Shown here piece after piece: positions 27,331 through 35,292 of a DNA stretch of 64,000 nucleotides; position 1 is the stretch's first letter, and the number at the start of each line of letters is the position of its first letter. Both the position numbers and the translations under genes were made by a program. The notes under the pieces are model-generated. The model worked only from the letters and a program-made list of their open reading frames with translations. It ran no database searches and had not been told where the DNA came from. Source of the DNA: Nocardia jiangxiensis NBRC 101359 (GTDB lineage Bacteria > Actinomycetota > Actinomycetes > Mycobacteriales > Mycobacteriaceae); the NCBI RefSeq assembly GCF_000308615.1, contig NZ_BAGB01000172.1, forward strand, positions 62,001 to 126,000, read 5' to 3'.

Positions 27331-27400
27331 AGAAATCACCTCCGTGGCGACGATGGCGCCCACCACGGCGGTGAGCGCCGTGAGCTGTGCACCACCCAAG

Positions 27401-27427
27401 TTAGCACTCACCACAGTCGAGTGCCAG
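27401..27427. promoter_or_regulatory. CIRCE element (HrcA operator) upstream of hsp20
   Basis: On the plus strand it reads TTAGCACTC, a 9-base spacer, then GAGTGCCAG. The established consensus is TTAGCACTC-N9-GAGTGCTAA. One arm is perfect and the other has 7 of 9 matches with exact spacing. It lies in the hsp20 promoter and overlaps the end of the decayed SDR gene. Confidence 0.9.
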
Positions 27428-27934
27428 ACCGATCGGGCCCGGGCAGCGCATCGCCCTGGAAGCCAAGTCCGGCGAGCACTTTCTCGCTCTCGATCCACAG
27501 TTGGGCCGCGGCGGCATCATCCTGCGCGGCGGGAGCAGGTGTCTCCTCGGCCTCGTTGTGGAAGTACCGCCCGCCCGCGCGGCCGCCCTCGTCCGAGGTG
27601 GCCAGCCACACCAGCGTGCGCGCCGGCTCGTCGGGCGAGACGGTATCGGCCGCGGCCATGTGCGCCTGCATTCCCGCATTCCCGTGCGCGGCGAAATTGC
27701 TCGCTACCACGCCGGGATGCATTGCCTGCGCGACGATTCCGGCCGCCCGCTCGCGACGGGCCAGCTCGCGGGTGAACAGGATGTTGGCGAGTTCGGCCCG
27801 GCACAGCGTCCCGGATCACGGCCGACGCCGATCACCTGCCAGCCGAGTGCGGCCAGCCGCCCTGCGGTGGACCTGCCGATCCCGGAGCTGGCACCGGTGA
27901 CGACCGCGACGGGAAGAGTCGAATCGATGGGCAA
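27408..27934 (-). pseudogene. SDR with internal deletion and frameshift
   Basis: A TTG start behind GGGAGAC leads into LPIDSTLPVAVVTGASSGIG and AGRLAALGWQVIGVGRDP, an SDR nucleotide-binding half. The sequence then jumps to RAELANILFTRELARRE in another frame, and continues AMHPGVVASNFAAHG to the stop at 27408. Roughly 100 residues, including NNAG, the catalytic serine and the YxxxK segment, are missing. The intact SDR at 47420-48310 shares the ANAKLAQILFTRELAHRF and HPGFVASNF stretch and shows what the gene looked like. Confidence 0.8.
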
Positions 27935-28008
27935 GATGTTGTCTCCCAAATACTTTCAGCACGATCTCGGGCATCGCGCACAGTGACGAAGCAGGTTAAT
28001 GATACGCT

Positions 28009-28129
28009 TCAGTCGTCATTTTTGGCACGCTTCACTCGCCTCGTCGAGGCGCCCCCGCCGAGTGGATTGCCGAGCGCGCCGATGGGCGTGCCGCCCATGT
28101 GCAGGAAGGTCACATCGGTGCCGCAGATT
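28009..28129 (-). pseudogene. Zinc alcohol dehydrogenase remnant
   Basis: The minus strand reads ICGTDVTFLHMGGTPIGALG then NPLGGGASTRRVKRAKNDD and a stop. ICGTD with the following stretch resembles the zinc-ligand region near the N-terminus of medium-chain dehydrogenases. The rest of the gene is absent on both sides. The assignment is by eye over a short segment. Confidence 0.4.
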
Positions 28130-28139
28130 CCGATCCCAT

Positions 28140-28235
28140 GTCGCGGTCATGGAGACGGTCGGCGAGGGCATCAACCAGATCCAACGAAATATCATCGCGC
28201 GCAACATCCTTCGCGCCGTCCCGCACCGGGCGTAG
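28140..28235 (+). pseudogene. Acyl-CoA dehydrogenase C-terminal remnant
   Basis: The plus strand reads VMETVGEGINQIQRNIIARN then ILRAVPHRA and a stop. This matches the C-terminal helix of acyl-CoA dehydrogenases (GEGTxxIQRNIIAxxxLG). Everything upstream has been lost, and the fragment abuts the alcohol dehydrogenase remnant on the other strand. Confidence 0.6.
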
Positions 28236-28241
28236 TGCGGA

Positions 28242-28445
28242 TCAGGCCGGGCGGGCCCGGCGCAGCCACAGCGCCGACCCCGCGCCCAGCGCGACCGCAC
28301 CCATGCCCGCGCAGGTGACCACCTGCTGGATCCCGGCCGCACCGACGGCCTCGGCGACCGGGGCGAACCCGACGGCCAGGGCGACCGCGGCGTTGAACAG
28401 GAACAGGAACCAGAGCGTGGACTTCTTGGCGAGCAGCGATTTCAT
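28242..28445 (-). CDS. Small two-helix membrane protein
   Basis: The 67-residue protein has two predicted membrane spans (LWFLFLFNAAVALAVGF and VVTCAGMGAVALGAGSALWL) and a basic C-terminus. The ATG follows GAAGGACCCGTC. It is divergent from the histidine kinase gene, with 167 bases between them. It could be a target or accessory of that two-component system, but nothing in the sequence proves it. Confidence 0.6.
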   Translation of the reverse strand: MKSLLAKKSTLWFLFLFNAAVALAVGFAPVAEAVGAAGIQQVVTCAGMGAVALGAGSALWLRRARPA

Positions 28446-28612
28446 GACGGGTCCTTCGGAATCGAGGGTGGTGAATGTCTGCGGTGAACGATTCCGTTTC
28501 TCGCCTCGCGCGACGAGGGAGCGCGATCCCGAGTCCGTGGTGTAGCGGGCTACACCTCCGGTCGGTACCGGACTTCACCGGATTGCGGCTCGCGCTCGCA
28601 TAGCCTGAGCTC

Positions 28613-29788
28613 ATGCGAAGGACAGTGCGACAGGCGGCGCGGGCAACCCTGCAGCTGGCCGATGCCGCCGCGCTGGCGATCGGCAATTATCTGTTCATCA
28701 CCGTCCTGCTGCTCACGGTGGCCGGCGCGGTGGTGATCGTCGGCATCGGCATATTGCCGGTGACCGTCACTCTGGTGCGGCGGTTCGCGGGCGCCAAACG
28801 ACGGCAGGTCACGGCGTGGACCGGCACTCCGGTTCCGGAGGCGTATCAGCCGATCGAGGGCTCGCTGCGGGAGAGCCTGCGCGCGGTCCGCCACGACTCC
28901 ACCGCGTTCTCGGATCTGCGGTGGATGGTGGCGTACTACGTCTACGGGCTGCTGGCCGTCGTGGTGATTCCGCTCTGGATAGCCGGGATCCTCGTCGACG
29001 GCGTGTGGTGTGGACTACTCGGCCGGACGGCTGTCGTTCTGCCGCTGATCAGCCGGGTGGCAGATCTGGATGCCGAATGGTCGCGGCGGCTGCTCCAGCC
29101 ACCGCCCAAAGCGCTGCTGGCCGCACGGGTGGCCGAACTGACCCAGACGCGAGCGGGCGCGATCGCCGCCCACGAGGCGGAGCTGCGGCGCATCGAACGC
29201 GATCTGCACGACGGCACCCAGGCCCGGCTGGTCTCCCTCGGCATGCGGATCGGCCTGGCCGGACGCGCCCTCGACAACGACCCGGTCGCCGCGCGAACCA
29301 TGCTCGATCACGCACAGCAGCAGGTCGAACAGGCATTGGCGGAACTGCGCCACATCGTGCGCGGCATCCACCCGCCGATCCTCACCGATCGCGGTCTACC
29401 CGGCGCGGTCCGGGCGCTGGCAGCCGACAACGGACTGGAGGTCACCGTGGACGCCGATCGCGCACTCGACACCGCACGCGCACCCGCGGCACTCGAAGCT
29501 GCCGCGTATTTCGTTGTCGCAGAAGCGTTGACGAACGCGGCCAAACACAGCGGGGCCAGGCATGCCGAAGTGACCCTTACGCACGTGCCGCGCGGATTGC
29601 AGGTGTCGGTGCGCGACGACGGCGTCGGCGGCGCGCAGGAGAGGCCGCCGGACACCGGCAGCACGCCGGGCGGCTCCGGCCTGGCCGGGATGCGCCGTCG
29701 CATCGCCGCGCTGGACGGCACGTTTTCGCTCACCAGCCCCGACGGGGGCCCGACCGTGATCGAGGTGGAGTTGCCGTGCGTGTGGTGA
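28613..29788 (+). CDS. NarL-type sensor histidine kinase
   Basis: This 391-residue membrane kinase has an N-terminal sensor with two hydrophobic segments (about residues 25-55 and 105-150). The HisKA_3 dimerisation helix carries the phosphorylated histidine H199 in ERDLHDGTQARLV. A HATPase domain follows with EALTNAAKHSGA (N box), DDGVGG (G1) and GSGLAGMRRRI (G2). HisKA_3 kinases pair with LuxR-type response regulators, as here: the regulator gene starts inside its last codons. The signal is unknown. Confidence 0.9.
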   Translation: MRRTVRQAARATLQLADAAALAIGNYLFITVLLLTVAGAVVIVGIGILPVTVTLVRRFAGAKRRQVTAWTGTPVPEAYQPIEGSLRESLRAVRHDSTAFSDLRWMVAYYVYGLLAVVVIPLWIAGILVDGVWCGLLGRTAVVLPLISRVADLDAEWSRRLLQPPPKALLAARVAELTQTRAGAIAAHEAELRRIERDLHDGTQARLVSLGMRIGLAGRALDNDPVAARTMLDHAQQQVEQALAELRHIVRGIHPPILTDRGLPGAVRALAADNGLEVTVDADRALDTARAPAALEAAAYFVVAEALTNAAKHSGARHAEVTLTHVPRGLQVSVRDDGVGGAQERPPDTGSTPGGSGLAGMRRRIAALDGTFSLTSPDGGPTVIEVELPCVW

Positions 29789-30420
29789 TCGCCGAGGACA
29801 ACGCGCTGTTACGTGAAGGTCTGGTGTTGCTGCTGACCTCCGCCGGACACGAGGTGGCGGCTGTCGCGGGTAGCGGTCCGGAGATCCTGCCCGCGCTGCG
29901 CGAACATCGGCCCGATATCGCGGTTCTCGATGTGCGCATGCCGCCCGACTTCCGAGACGAGGGGCTGCGCGCCGCACTCGCCGCCCGATCCGAACTGCCG
30001 GAGCTGCCGGTGCTCGTGCTGTCCCAGTACGTCGAACACGCTTATGCCACAGAGCTTCTCGGTGGCGGCGCGGCCGGGATCGGCTATCTGCTCAAGGACC
30101 GGGTCGGCCGGGTCGACGAATTCCTGGACGCGCTCGAACGGGTCGCGGCCGGGGGCACCGCGCTGGATCCGGAGGTGGTGAGCCAGTTGCTCACCCGACG
30201 CAAGAACTCGCCTTTGGACTCGCTGACGCCGCGCGAACGCGAAGTGCTCGAACTGATGGCCGCCGGACACGACAATACGACCATCGCGACAACCCTGGTG
30301 GTCACCGAGCGTGCGGTCAGCAAACACATCGGCAACGTCTTCCAGAAGCTGGGACTGCCACCGACCGACAGTGGGCACCGCCGCGTCCTGGCGGTGCTGG
30401 CCTATCTCGAGAACGCCTGA
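29776..30420 (+). CDS. NarL/LuxR-type response regulator
   Basis: The 214-residue response regulator has a receiver domain (VRVVIAEDNALLREGL, phosphoacceptor D52 in VLDVRMP, K in YLLKDRV) and a C-terminal LuxR helix-turn-helix (LTPREREVLELMAAGHDN, then VVTERAVSKHIGNVFQKLGL). It overlaps the kinase gene by 13 bases with a GTG start, so the pair is co-translated. Its 3' end lies two bases from the convergent isochorismatase-family gene. Confidence 0.92.
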   Translation: MRVVIAEDNALLREGLVLLLTSAGHEVAAVAGSGPEILPALREHRPDIAVLDVRMPPDFRDEGLRAALAARSELPELPVLVLSQYVEHAYATELLGGGAAGIGYLLKDRVGRVDEFLDALERVAAGGTALDPEVVSQLLTRRKNSPLDSLTPREREVLELMAAGHDNTTIATTLVVTERAVSKHIGNVFQKLGLPPTDSGHRRVLAVLAYLENA

Positions 30421-30422
30421 AC

Positions 30423-31001
30423 TCAGGCCGTCGCGGAGGTCTGCTCGAGCAGGGCGAGGATCTCCTCGGTAGTCCCGGTTTCGCCGAGGGACGGGAAGAT
30501 CCGGCTGACGCTGCCCTCGTGCGCCTCGACGCTGAAATCCGTCATCGCATCGGTGGCCAGGGTGACGTGGTAGCCGTGCTCGTACGCCTGGCGCGCCGTG
30601 GACTCGACGCCGAAACTCGTCGCGATACCGATCACCACGACCTGGGTGACCTCCAGTTCCCGCAGCAGCCGGTCCAGTTCCGGGTTCATGAATGCGCCCC
30701 AAGCCTGCTTGACCAGCTCGTAGTCGGAGTCCTGCCGATTCAACTCCGGGATGAGGTCCGCCGCATCGGCCGGTGGGCGCGGACCGTCGGGCCTGCTCAG
30801 CGATCGTTCGGTGCGTCCCGGAGCCATGCCGGTGGCGCGGACCAGGATCACCGGCAGCTTCCGCGACCGGAACGCCTCGGCCAGCCGAGCCGCATTGCCC
30901 GCCACCTCGGCGACCGGATGTGCCAGGGGCAACGCCGCGACGCCCTTCTGTAGATCGATGACGATCAGGGCCGAATGCGGATCCAGTACAGTCAGCGACA
31001 C
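30423..31001 (-). CDS. Isochorismatase-family hydrolase lacking the catalytic cysteine
   Basis: The 192-residue isochorismatase-fold protein has the first active-site aspartate in LIVIDLQKGV and a lysine in ELVKQAWGAF. At the nucleophile position, nicotinamidases and related amidohydrolases have Cys (TDYCVxxTA). This protein reads ATSFGVESTA, with Gly. The same replacement occurs in true isochorismatases, which do not use a thiolate. It is therefore probably not an amidase. The substrate is unknown, and no siderophore genes are nearby. Confidence 0.82.
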   Translation of the reverse strand: MSLTVLDPHSALIVIDLQKGVAALPLAHPVAEVAGNAARLAEAFRSRKLPVILVRATGMAPGRTERSLSRPDGPRPPADAADLIPELNRQDSDYELVKQAWGAFMNPELDRLLRELEVTQVVVIGIATSFGVESTARQAYEHGYHVTLATDAMTDFSVEAHEGSVSRIFPSLGETGTTEEILALLEQTSATA

Positions 31002-31174
31002 GGTGACTTCCTCTGCGGGACTTGGGAAAAGACTGATCCGACGGTCACTCTACGGCAATCGCCCGCTCGGGACGTGCCAACAAAGTCCTCCCGGGCCGCG
31101 CCGGCCAGCTCAGCGGGGACCTCGCCGTCGTAGGCGAACGCGTGGCCGTCGTCGAGTTCGACCCGAACAGTCAT
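30992..31174 (-). CDS. Possible small hypothetical protein
   Basis: An ATG at 31174 opens a 60-codon frame (MTVRVELDDGHAFAYDGEVP, then AELAGAAREDFVGTSRAGDC) that ends just inside the isochorismatase-family start. The N-terminal half looks like a beta hairpin. No ribosome site is obvious and no family was recognised, so this may not be a gene. Confidence 0.3.
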   Translation of the reverse strand: MTVRVELDDGHAFAYDGEVPAELAGAAREDFVGTSRAGDCRRVTVGSVFSQVPQRKSPCR

Positions 31175-31296
31175 CTCGGCCCGGCGAAACAGTGGCCCGT
31201 AATCCAACTCGTCTCACCAGCGGACCACACGTCACGCCCGCCTCGGTCGCTCCGCTGACTACACTGAGCATCCGCAAACCACCCCGAGGAGTGTCC

Positions 31297-32781
31297 ATGG
31301 CGACTGCCATCGAGACCGAGCCCGCAGACGGCGAGCCGCGTGTCGAGACCGAAGCCGTGGGCGGCAAGCTGGCCGCCCAGATCGCGCACCGCATCGAGGA
31401 AACCGTCATCCGGCAGGGCTGGCCGGTCGGCGAGACGCTGGGTTCGGAAGTCGGGTTGCGCGAGCAGTTCGGGGTGAGCCGGTCGGTGCTGCGCGAGGCG
31501 GTGCGGCTGGTCGAACACCATCAGGTCGCCCGGATGCGGCGCGGACCCAACGGCGGCCTGTTCATCTGCGCACCCGACGCCGGTCCCGCCACCCGGGCCA
31601 TCGTCATCTACCTGGAATACGTCGGCACCAGCGTCGCGGATCTGCTCGAGGCCCGGCTGCTGCTGGAGCCCATCGCGGCGGGCCTGGCGGCCGAGCGGAT
31701 CACCGAGGAGAGCATCGAAACCCTGCGCGCGATCCTCGCGCAGGAGTCCGCACGCCGGGAGGATCCGGGGGTCTCCTCCGAGGACCCGCTGCATCTCATG
31801 CTGGGCACATTGTCCGGAAATGCGGTGCTGCAGTTGTTCATCGACGTGCTCACCCGCCTGACCGCCCGCTACGCGCACACCTCCCGCAGGCTGTCGAAGG
31901 CGGAGGTCGCGGAGTCCAAGACGGTGGCGCACGAGGCGCACCGCGCCGTCGCCGACGCGGTGATCGCGGGAGACGGCGCACGCGCCCAGACCGAGCTGAC
32001 CGCGCACCTGGAATCGGTGGCCGCGTGGATCGAGAAGCATCGCGTGCGACGCACCTCCCGGATCAAGGGCGCGGTGGTCGAACCCCAGGTGGTGGAGGGG
32101 CCCGGGGCCAAGCTCGCGGAAATCGTCGCGGGCCGGATCCATGAGGACATCGCCGCGCGCGGCTGGCAGGTCGGCATGGTGCTGGGCTCCGAGGCCGATC
32201 TGCTGGCCCGCTACGGCGTCAGCCGCGCGGTGCTGCGGGAGGCGGTGCGGCTGCTGGAGTACCACTCGGTGGCCCGGATGCGCCGCGGACCGGGGGGCGG
32301 GCTGATCGTCGCGGAACCCGAAGCGCAGGCCAGCGTGGACACGATGGCGCTGTACCTGGAGTATCAGGGCGTCACCGCCGCGGATCTGCAGACCGTGCGC
32401 AACGCCATCGAACTCGGCGTCGTCGCCCGGGTGACCGAGCGCCTGGCCGAGGGCGATCCGGAGGCCGCCGAGCGGCTCGGCCGGGCCGTGCGCTGGCCGT
32501 CGGAGGGACCGCCGGAGGATCCGCGCAAGGCCGATCGGTTCCACACCGAACTGGCCGCGCTGGCGGGCAATCCGGTGCTGTCGCTGTTCCTGGCGATCCT
32601 CACCGAACTGTTCCGACGGCACGCGGCCGGAAACGAACAACCGCTGCCCGGTGCGCGGGCCGCCGACGAGGTCGAACAGGCGCACGGCCGCATCCTCGAC
32701 GCGATCCTGCAGGGCGACGCCGGGATGGCGCGGCACCGCATGCGCCGTCACCTCGACGCCCTCACTCCCTGGTGGCACTGA
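31297..32781 (+). CDS. Single-chain tandem FadR/GntR regulator
   Basis: The 494-residue protein contains two complete GntR/FadR units in one chain. Unit 1 is at about residues 20-248 and unit 2 at about 268-494. Each has a winged helix (FGVSRSVLREAVRLVEHHQV and YGVSRAVLREAVRLLEYHSV, each followed by ARMRRGPxGGL) and an FCD-type effector domain. GntR proteins normally act as homodimers; here the dimer appears to be covalently linked, and the two halves have diverged. The ATG follows CGAGGAGTGTCC. The target is unknown; the nearest genes are the convergent lhgO and NCS1 remnant. Confidence 0.88.
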   Translation: MATAIETEPADGEPRVETEAVGGKLAAQIAHRIEETVIRQGWPVGETLGSEVGLREQFGVSRSVLREAVRLVEHHQVARMRRGPNGGLFICAPDAGPATRAIVIYLEYVGTSVADLLEARLLLEPIAAGLAAERITEESIETLRAILAQESARREDPGVSSEDPLHLMLGTLSGNAVLQLFIDVLTRLTARYAHTSRRLSKAEVAESKTVAHEAHRAVADAVIAGDGARAQTELTAHLESVAAWIEKHRVRRTSRIKGAVVEPQVVEGPGAKLAEIVAGRIHEDIAARGWQVGMVLGSEADLLARYGVSRAVLREAVRLLEYHSVARMRRGPGGGLIVAEPEAQASVDTMALYLEYQGVTAADLQTVRNAIELGVVARVTERLAEGDPEAAERLGRAVRWPSEGPPEDPRKADRFHTELAALAGNPVLSLFLAILTELFRRHAAGNEQPLPGARAADEVEQAHGRILDAILQGDAGMARHRMRRHLDALTPWWH

Positions 32782-32891
32782 AAATCCTTGTGGCACAAAC
32801 ATTGGCGAACCATCACCGAATCCGATCGGCCGACCATACCTGAGCTGCGTCGCGGATCCGTCCGGAAATCCGGCAGGGTTCCGGCCACGCC

Positions 32892-34109
32892 CTACCGCTG
32901 GATCGGCATATCCAAGCGGCCGAACGCTTCTCGCACGATGTGTTCGGCGATGGCCAGCGCGGACGTCGCGCCGGGCGACGGGGCGTTGCGCACGTGCACG
33001 GTTCGGGCGGTGCCGCTGATGGCGAAATCGTCTTCCAGACTGCCGTCGCGGTTCATCGCCTGGGCCCGGACTCCTCGCGGTCCGCGGTGCACATCCGACG
33101 TCGTGATGGCCGGGACGTAGGCCCGGGCCTGTTCCACGAAGGATCGGGTGCTGAACGCGGTGCGCGTCTCGCGGATCGCGGCGGGGATGTTGCTCGCCGC
33201 GAATCGCCAGAATCCGGGAAATCCGATGGCACTCACGGTGTCCGGGAACGAAATCCGGCCACGGCGGTACGCCTCGCGACCGAAGGACAGGAACGCGTTG
33301 GGGCCCAGCACGACGGTGTCGTCCACAGTGCGGGTGAGGTGTACGCCAAGGAACGGGTACTTCGGGTCGGGGACCGGATAGATGAGCCCGTTCACCAGAT
33401 CCGTCTTCGCGGCATCGAGCACGAAATAGTCACCGTAGAACGGCACGATCCGCGGATAGGCGGCTTCACCGGAGGACACCGCCAACCGGTCGGATTGCAG
33501 TCCGGCACAAGCGATCACGAGATCGAACGATTCCGCCGAGCCGTCGCTGTGCACCAGAACCTCACCGGAGCGCTCCTGAATCCGGGTCACCCGACGACCG
33601 AGCCGGACGGTACCGCCGGGCGTCTCGATCTCGGTGGCAAGGGCCCTCGCCACCGCCGGGTAATCCACGATGGCCGTCTCGGGTGAGTGCAGTGCCGCGA
33701 GGCCGCGTGCGTTCGGTTCGATGTCCCGGATTTCCTCCCCCGAGATCATCCGGATCCCCGGAACACCGTTGGCCACAGCACGTTCGTGGATGCCCCCCAG
33801 CCGCACCTGCTCCTCGGTACTCTGGGCGACCACGAGTTTCCCGCACTTGTCGTACCGGATGTCGTGGCGGTGTGTGAATTCCTCGAGGAGTCCTACCCCG
33901 CGACGGCACAGCGCGGCCTTGAGACTCCCCGGCTCGTAGTACAGACCCGCGTGGACCACACCACTGTTGTGACCGGTCTGATGCGTGCCCACCGCCGTCT
34001 CCTTCTCGAAAACGGTGACCTCGGCGTCGGGAGCGTTGCGGACGATCTCACGTGCCACGGCCAGACCGATGATGCCCCCGCCGACGATCGCGGTCTTGTG
34101 CACGGACAT
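32892..34109 (-). CDS. lhgO: L-2-hydroxyglutarate oxidase
   Basis: The 405-residue FAD enzyme of the DAO family oxidises L-2-hydroxyglutarate to 2-oxoglutarate, passing electrons to the membrane or oxygen. The N-terminal Rossmann motif VGGGIIGLAVARE, the substrate-region HQTGHNSGVVHAGLYY and KYPFLGVHLTRTV are typical of LhgO. A strong GAAAGGAG precedes the ATG at 34109. The truncated permease upstream on the same strand may once have formed an operon with it. Confidence 0.88.
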   Translation of the reverse strand: MSVHKTAIVGGGIIGLAVAREIVRNAPDAEVTVFEKETAVGTHQTGHNSGVVHAGLYYEPGSLKAALCRRGVGLLEEFTHRHDIRYDKCGKLVVAQSTEEQVRLGGIHERAVANGVPGIRMISGEEIRDIEPNARGLAALHSPETAIVDYPAVARALATEIETPGGTVRLGRRVTRIQERSGEVLVHSDGSAESFDLVIACAGLQSDRLAVSSGEAAYPRIVPFYGDYFVLDAAKTDLVNGLIYPVPDPKYPFLGVHLTRTVDDTVVLGPNAFLSFGREAYRRGRISFPDTVSAIGFPGFWRFAASNIPAAIRETRTAFSTRSFVEQARAYVPAITTSDVHRGPRGVRAQAMNRDGSLEDDFAISGTARTVHVRNAPSPGATSALAIAEHIVREAFGRLDMPIQR

Positions 34110-34225
34110 GCAGCTGCTCCTTTCTCTCCGAGCCGGAGGAGTCTCAACGGTATCTCCTGTTTCCCCCTGCCGTATCCGCACCCGGCGAGCACCGCACCGC
34201 CGCCCTGCGGGAACACGTGATCTGG

Positions 34226-34990
34226 TCAGCTCCGGACCCGGGCGTCGACCACTCCGGGCTGATTGTCGTTGTGTCCGACCGGATTCGGTTGGGCGGGCGG
34301 CCGAACTCGGTGCAGGACCCCATAGCCCGGTGTGGCGATGACCAAGGCGACGAGAATCCCGAGGTCGCTGTTGCCCAGACTTCCGGCGCGAGCCGTCGGG
34401 GTGAACAGATAGCCGAGCAGCGGGCCGATCTGCGGGTCGGGAGAGGAGTACAGGCCGATGATGGAGCCGGACACGAAGCCGACCAGTGCCAGGATCAGGT
34501 ACGGCACGAGAAACCAGGTCGGCAGATGGGTCGACAGTGCGGCGATCGGATCGGTTTCGGCCATGGCCGCGATCTTCGGGTCACCGGAGGCGAGCAGTGT
34601 TCCGAATCCCATCGACACGACGGCGGGTGCGGTGCCTCCGAAGGTGGTCCAGCCGACCAGTGCACGCTTGCCGGATTCGCGTGGCAGGTATCGGGTGTAG
34701 TCGGCCGCGGTGTTGACCCAGCTCAGGCCGAGCAGGCTGGCGATCAGCAGGACTCCGCCCGCGAACGCGCCCACGCCGGCTCGACCATGGGTCTCGAACG
34801 AGATATTCGGCATCGTCAGCGCCATGTAGACGACGGTCAGTGCGGTGAACGTCAGCGCGAACCACTTCCGGATCCGCAGGATCACGTGGCAGCCGTACAT
34901 TCCGACCACCGCACTGGCGAGGATGACCGTCACGAGGATGGCCACCATCAGCGGCGTGGTGGACATGTTCGGATCGAGCCGCCGCGCCAC
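34226..34990 (-). pseudogene. Truncated NCS1-type (nucleobase/allantoin) permease
   Basis: The 254-residue frame matches the middle of NCS1 cation symporters: LRIRKWFALTFTALTVVYMA, then SWVNTAADYTRYLPRESGKR and FGGTAPAVVSMGFGTLLASG. Family members have about 480 residues with 12 helices. Here the first four or so helices are missing, and the C-terminus ends early with a hydrophilic tail. No good start codon is present. It is most likely a decayed transporter. Confidence 0.7.
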
Positions 34991-35142
34991 TGTCGCGCGC
35001 CGCGAGGGTTCACGTACGTGCCGCCAGTCCCATTATGCGCTCTTGTTCATCGTGCTGTTAAACAACGACTCATTATATGACGGCCTATGCACCGTTGACA
35101 TGATCGTTGACGTAACATCGTTGCGCCACAACGAATCCGGCA

Positions 35143-35244
35143 ATGCTCGAAAACGCCGAGATCGGTGTAATGGCAGCGGCACTCGTCGCTGCCGTCGCCT
35201 CGGCCGTAGCTCTGACACCGACCGATCGCCATATCAGGATCTGA
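35143..35244 (+). CDS. Possible 33-residue peptide in a 302-base gap
   Basis: An ATG opens MLENAEIGVMAAALVAAVAS then AVALTPTDRHIRI. Its central hydrophobic helix would suit a small membrane peptide or a leftover of a larger gene. There is no convincing ribosome site. The rest of 34991-35292 is AT-rich, with repeated GTTG/CAAC elements (35093-35132) that may be promoter sequence. Confidence 0.22.
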   Translation: MLENAEIGVMAAALVAAVASAVALTPTDRHIRI

Positions 35245-35292
35245 ACCGTCACGGACGTCGCCACATCCGGTCGCGAGGACGAGGATGGACGG

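Noticed and set aside
24168..28240. Mobile element as the cause of the gene fragments
   Set aside because: No transposase, integrase, terminal inverted repeats, target duplications or tRNA attachment site were seen. Simple deletions suffice.
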